From NCBI GenBank assembly GCA_021151615.1, contig JAGKXA010000229.1:1-6640 (forward strand): a DNA stretch of 6,640 nt. The letters are read 5' to 3'. Position numbers and translations under genes: made by a program. Below, piece by piece: positions 6,468 through 6,640 of the stretch (position 1 is the first letter of the stretch; each line of letters opens with the position of its first letter). The notes beneath the pieces are model-generated. The model had not been told where the DNA came from. It did no database searches and saw nothing but the letters and a program-made list of their open reading frames with translations. The DNA is from Cellvibrionaceae bacterium. Lineage in GTDB: Bacteria; Pseudomonadota; Gammaproteobacteria; Pseudomonadales; Cellvibrionaceae.

Positions 6468-6508
6468 CCATAGTTGGTGCGCTAAAAATGCGCTCCTATC
6501 AACTATGG
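6468..6508. repeat. Inverted repeat surrounding the NtrC-like dyad
   Basis: Nine-base arms ccatagttg (6468-6476) and caactatgg (6500-6508) are perfect inverted copies separated by 23 bases, with the GC-ended dyad nested between them. It lies upstream of the predicted transcription start, so it is better read as a pair of protein-binding half-sites or a cruciform than as an RNA hairpin. Confidence 0.6.
6479..6493. promoter_or_regulatory. NtrC-like dyad upstream of the sigma-54 promoter
   Basis: The sequence gcgc-taaaaat-gcgc has the same 4-7-4 layout as the NtrC enhancer half-sites (GCAC-N7-GTGC), with one transition in each half. It begins 23 bases upstream of the -24 element, closer than usual for an enhancer. 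The next stretch toward the promoter also reads gcacc on the minus strand. The identity of the bound regulator is an inference. Confidence 0.4.
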
Positions 6509-6640
6509 GTGTATTTGAGTGCATAAATAGTTGTTTATTGTGCTCTAAATAAACGCCTTAAAATCGAACTTTGAATCTGAATGGTGCAAAAATGATTGTA
6601 TTTGCTGTGTCGCTCTGTTTTGGTGAGCAAAATCGATTTG
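6494..6640. other. AT-rich intergenic region, no gene seen
   Basis: I find no open reading frame with a convincing start, and no tRNA-like structure. The part from about 6510 onward is AT-rich. It contains two further gcac half-site-like words on the minus strand (in tttgcacc near 6585-6592 and atgcact near 6516-6524), which might be extra regulator contacts. Whether a divergent gene starts beyond the window edge cannot be seen. Confidence 0.4.

Overview
This window looks like chromosomal DNA of a saccharolytic gammaproteobacterium close to Cellvibrio. The grounds are a secreted GH27 alpha-galactosidase of 404 residues, moderate GC content, and a NarK-type nitrate transporter followed by a PP2C/Ser-Thr kinase fusion. 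As I recall, Pseudomonas assimilatory nitrate loci have the same transporter and kinase pair. The genus is an inference from gene content.

Layout: a plus-strand alpha-galactosidase (11-1225) runs convergently into three minus-strand genes. A bidirectional hairpin terminator (1247-1281) separates them. Reading the minus strand in its own direction, from high to low coordinates, there is first a regulatory region (6339-6640). It holds a well-matched sigma-54 promoter and an NtrC-like dyad. Next come the nitrate/nitrite transporter (6338-4863), a 178-bp structured element with 26-bp terminal inverted repeats (4852-4675), and a terminator-like hairpin just before the next start codon. Then follow a bifunctional PP2C phosphatase/Ser-Thr kinase with a C-terminal membrane anchor (4598-2880), a probable terminator, and a response-regulator receiver protein with a central transmembrane helix and a probable periplasmic C-terminal domain (2730-1312).

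How the genes may work together: the sigma-54/NtrC-like signals suggest that nitrate uptake is induced under nitrogen limitation. The kinase/phosphatase is a likely regulatory partner of the uptake or assimilation step, because this pairing recurs with nitrate assimilation genes in pseudomonads. The membrane-spanning receiver protein is the least familiar gene. Together with the tail-anchored kinase/phosphatase it could form a membrane-associated phospho-signalling module. That link rests on adjacency, strand and shared membrane topology only. The alpha-galactosidase is probably an unrelated neighbour that degrades galactomannan or galacto-oligosaccharides.
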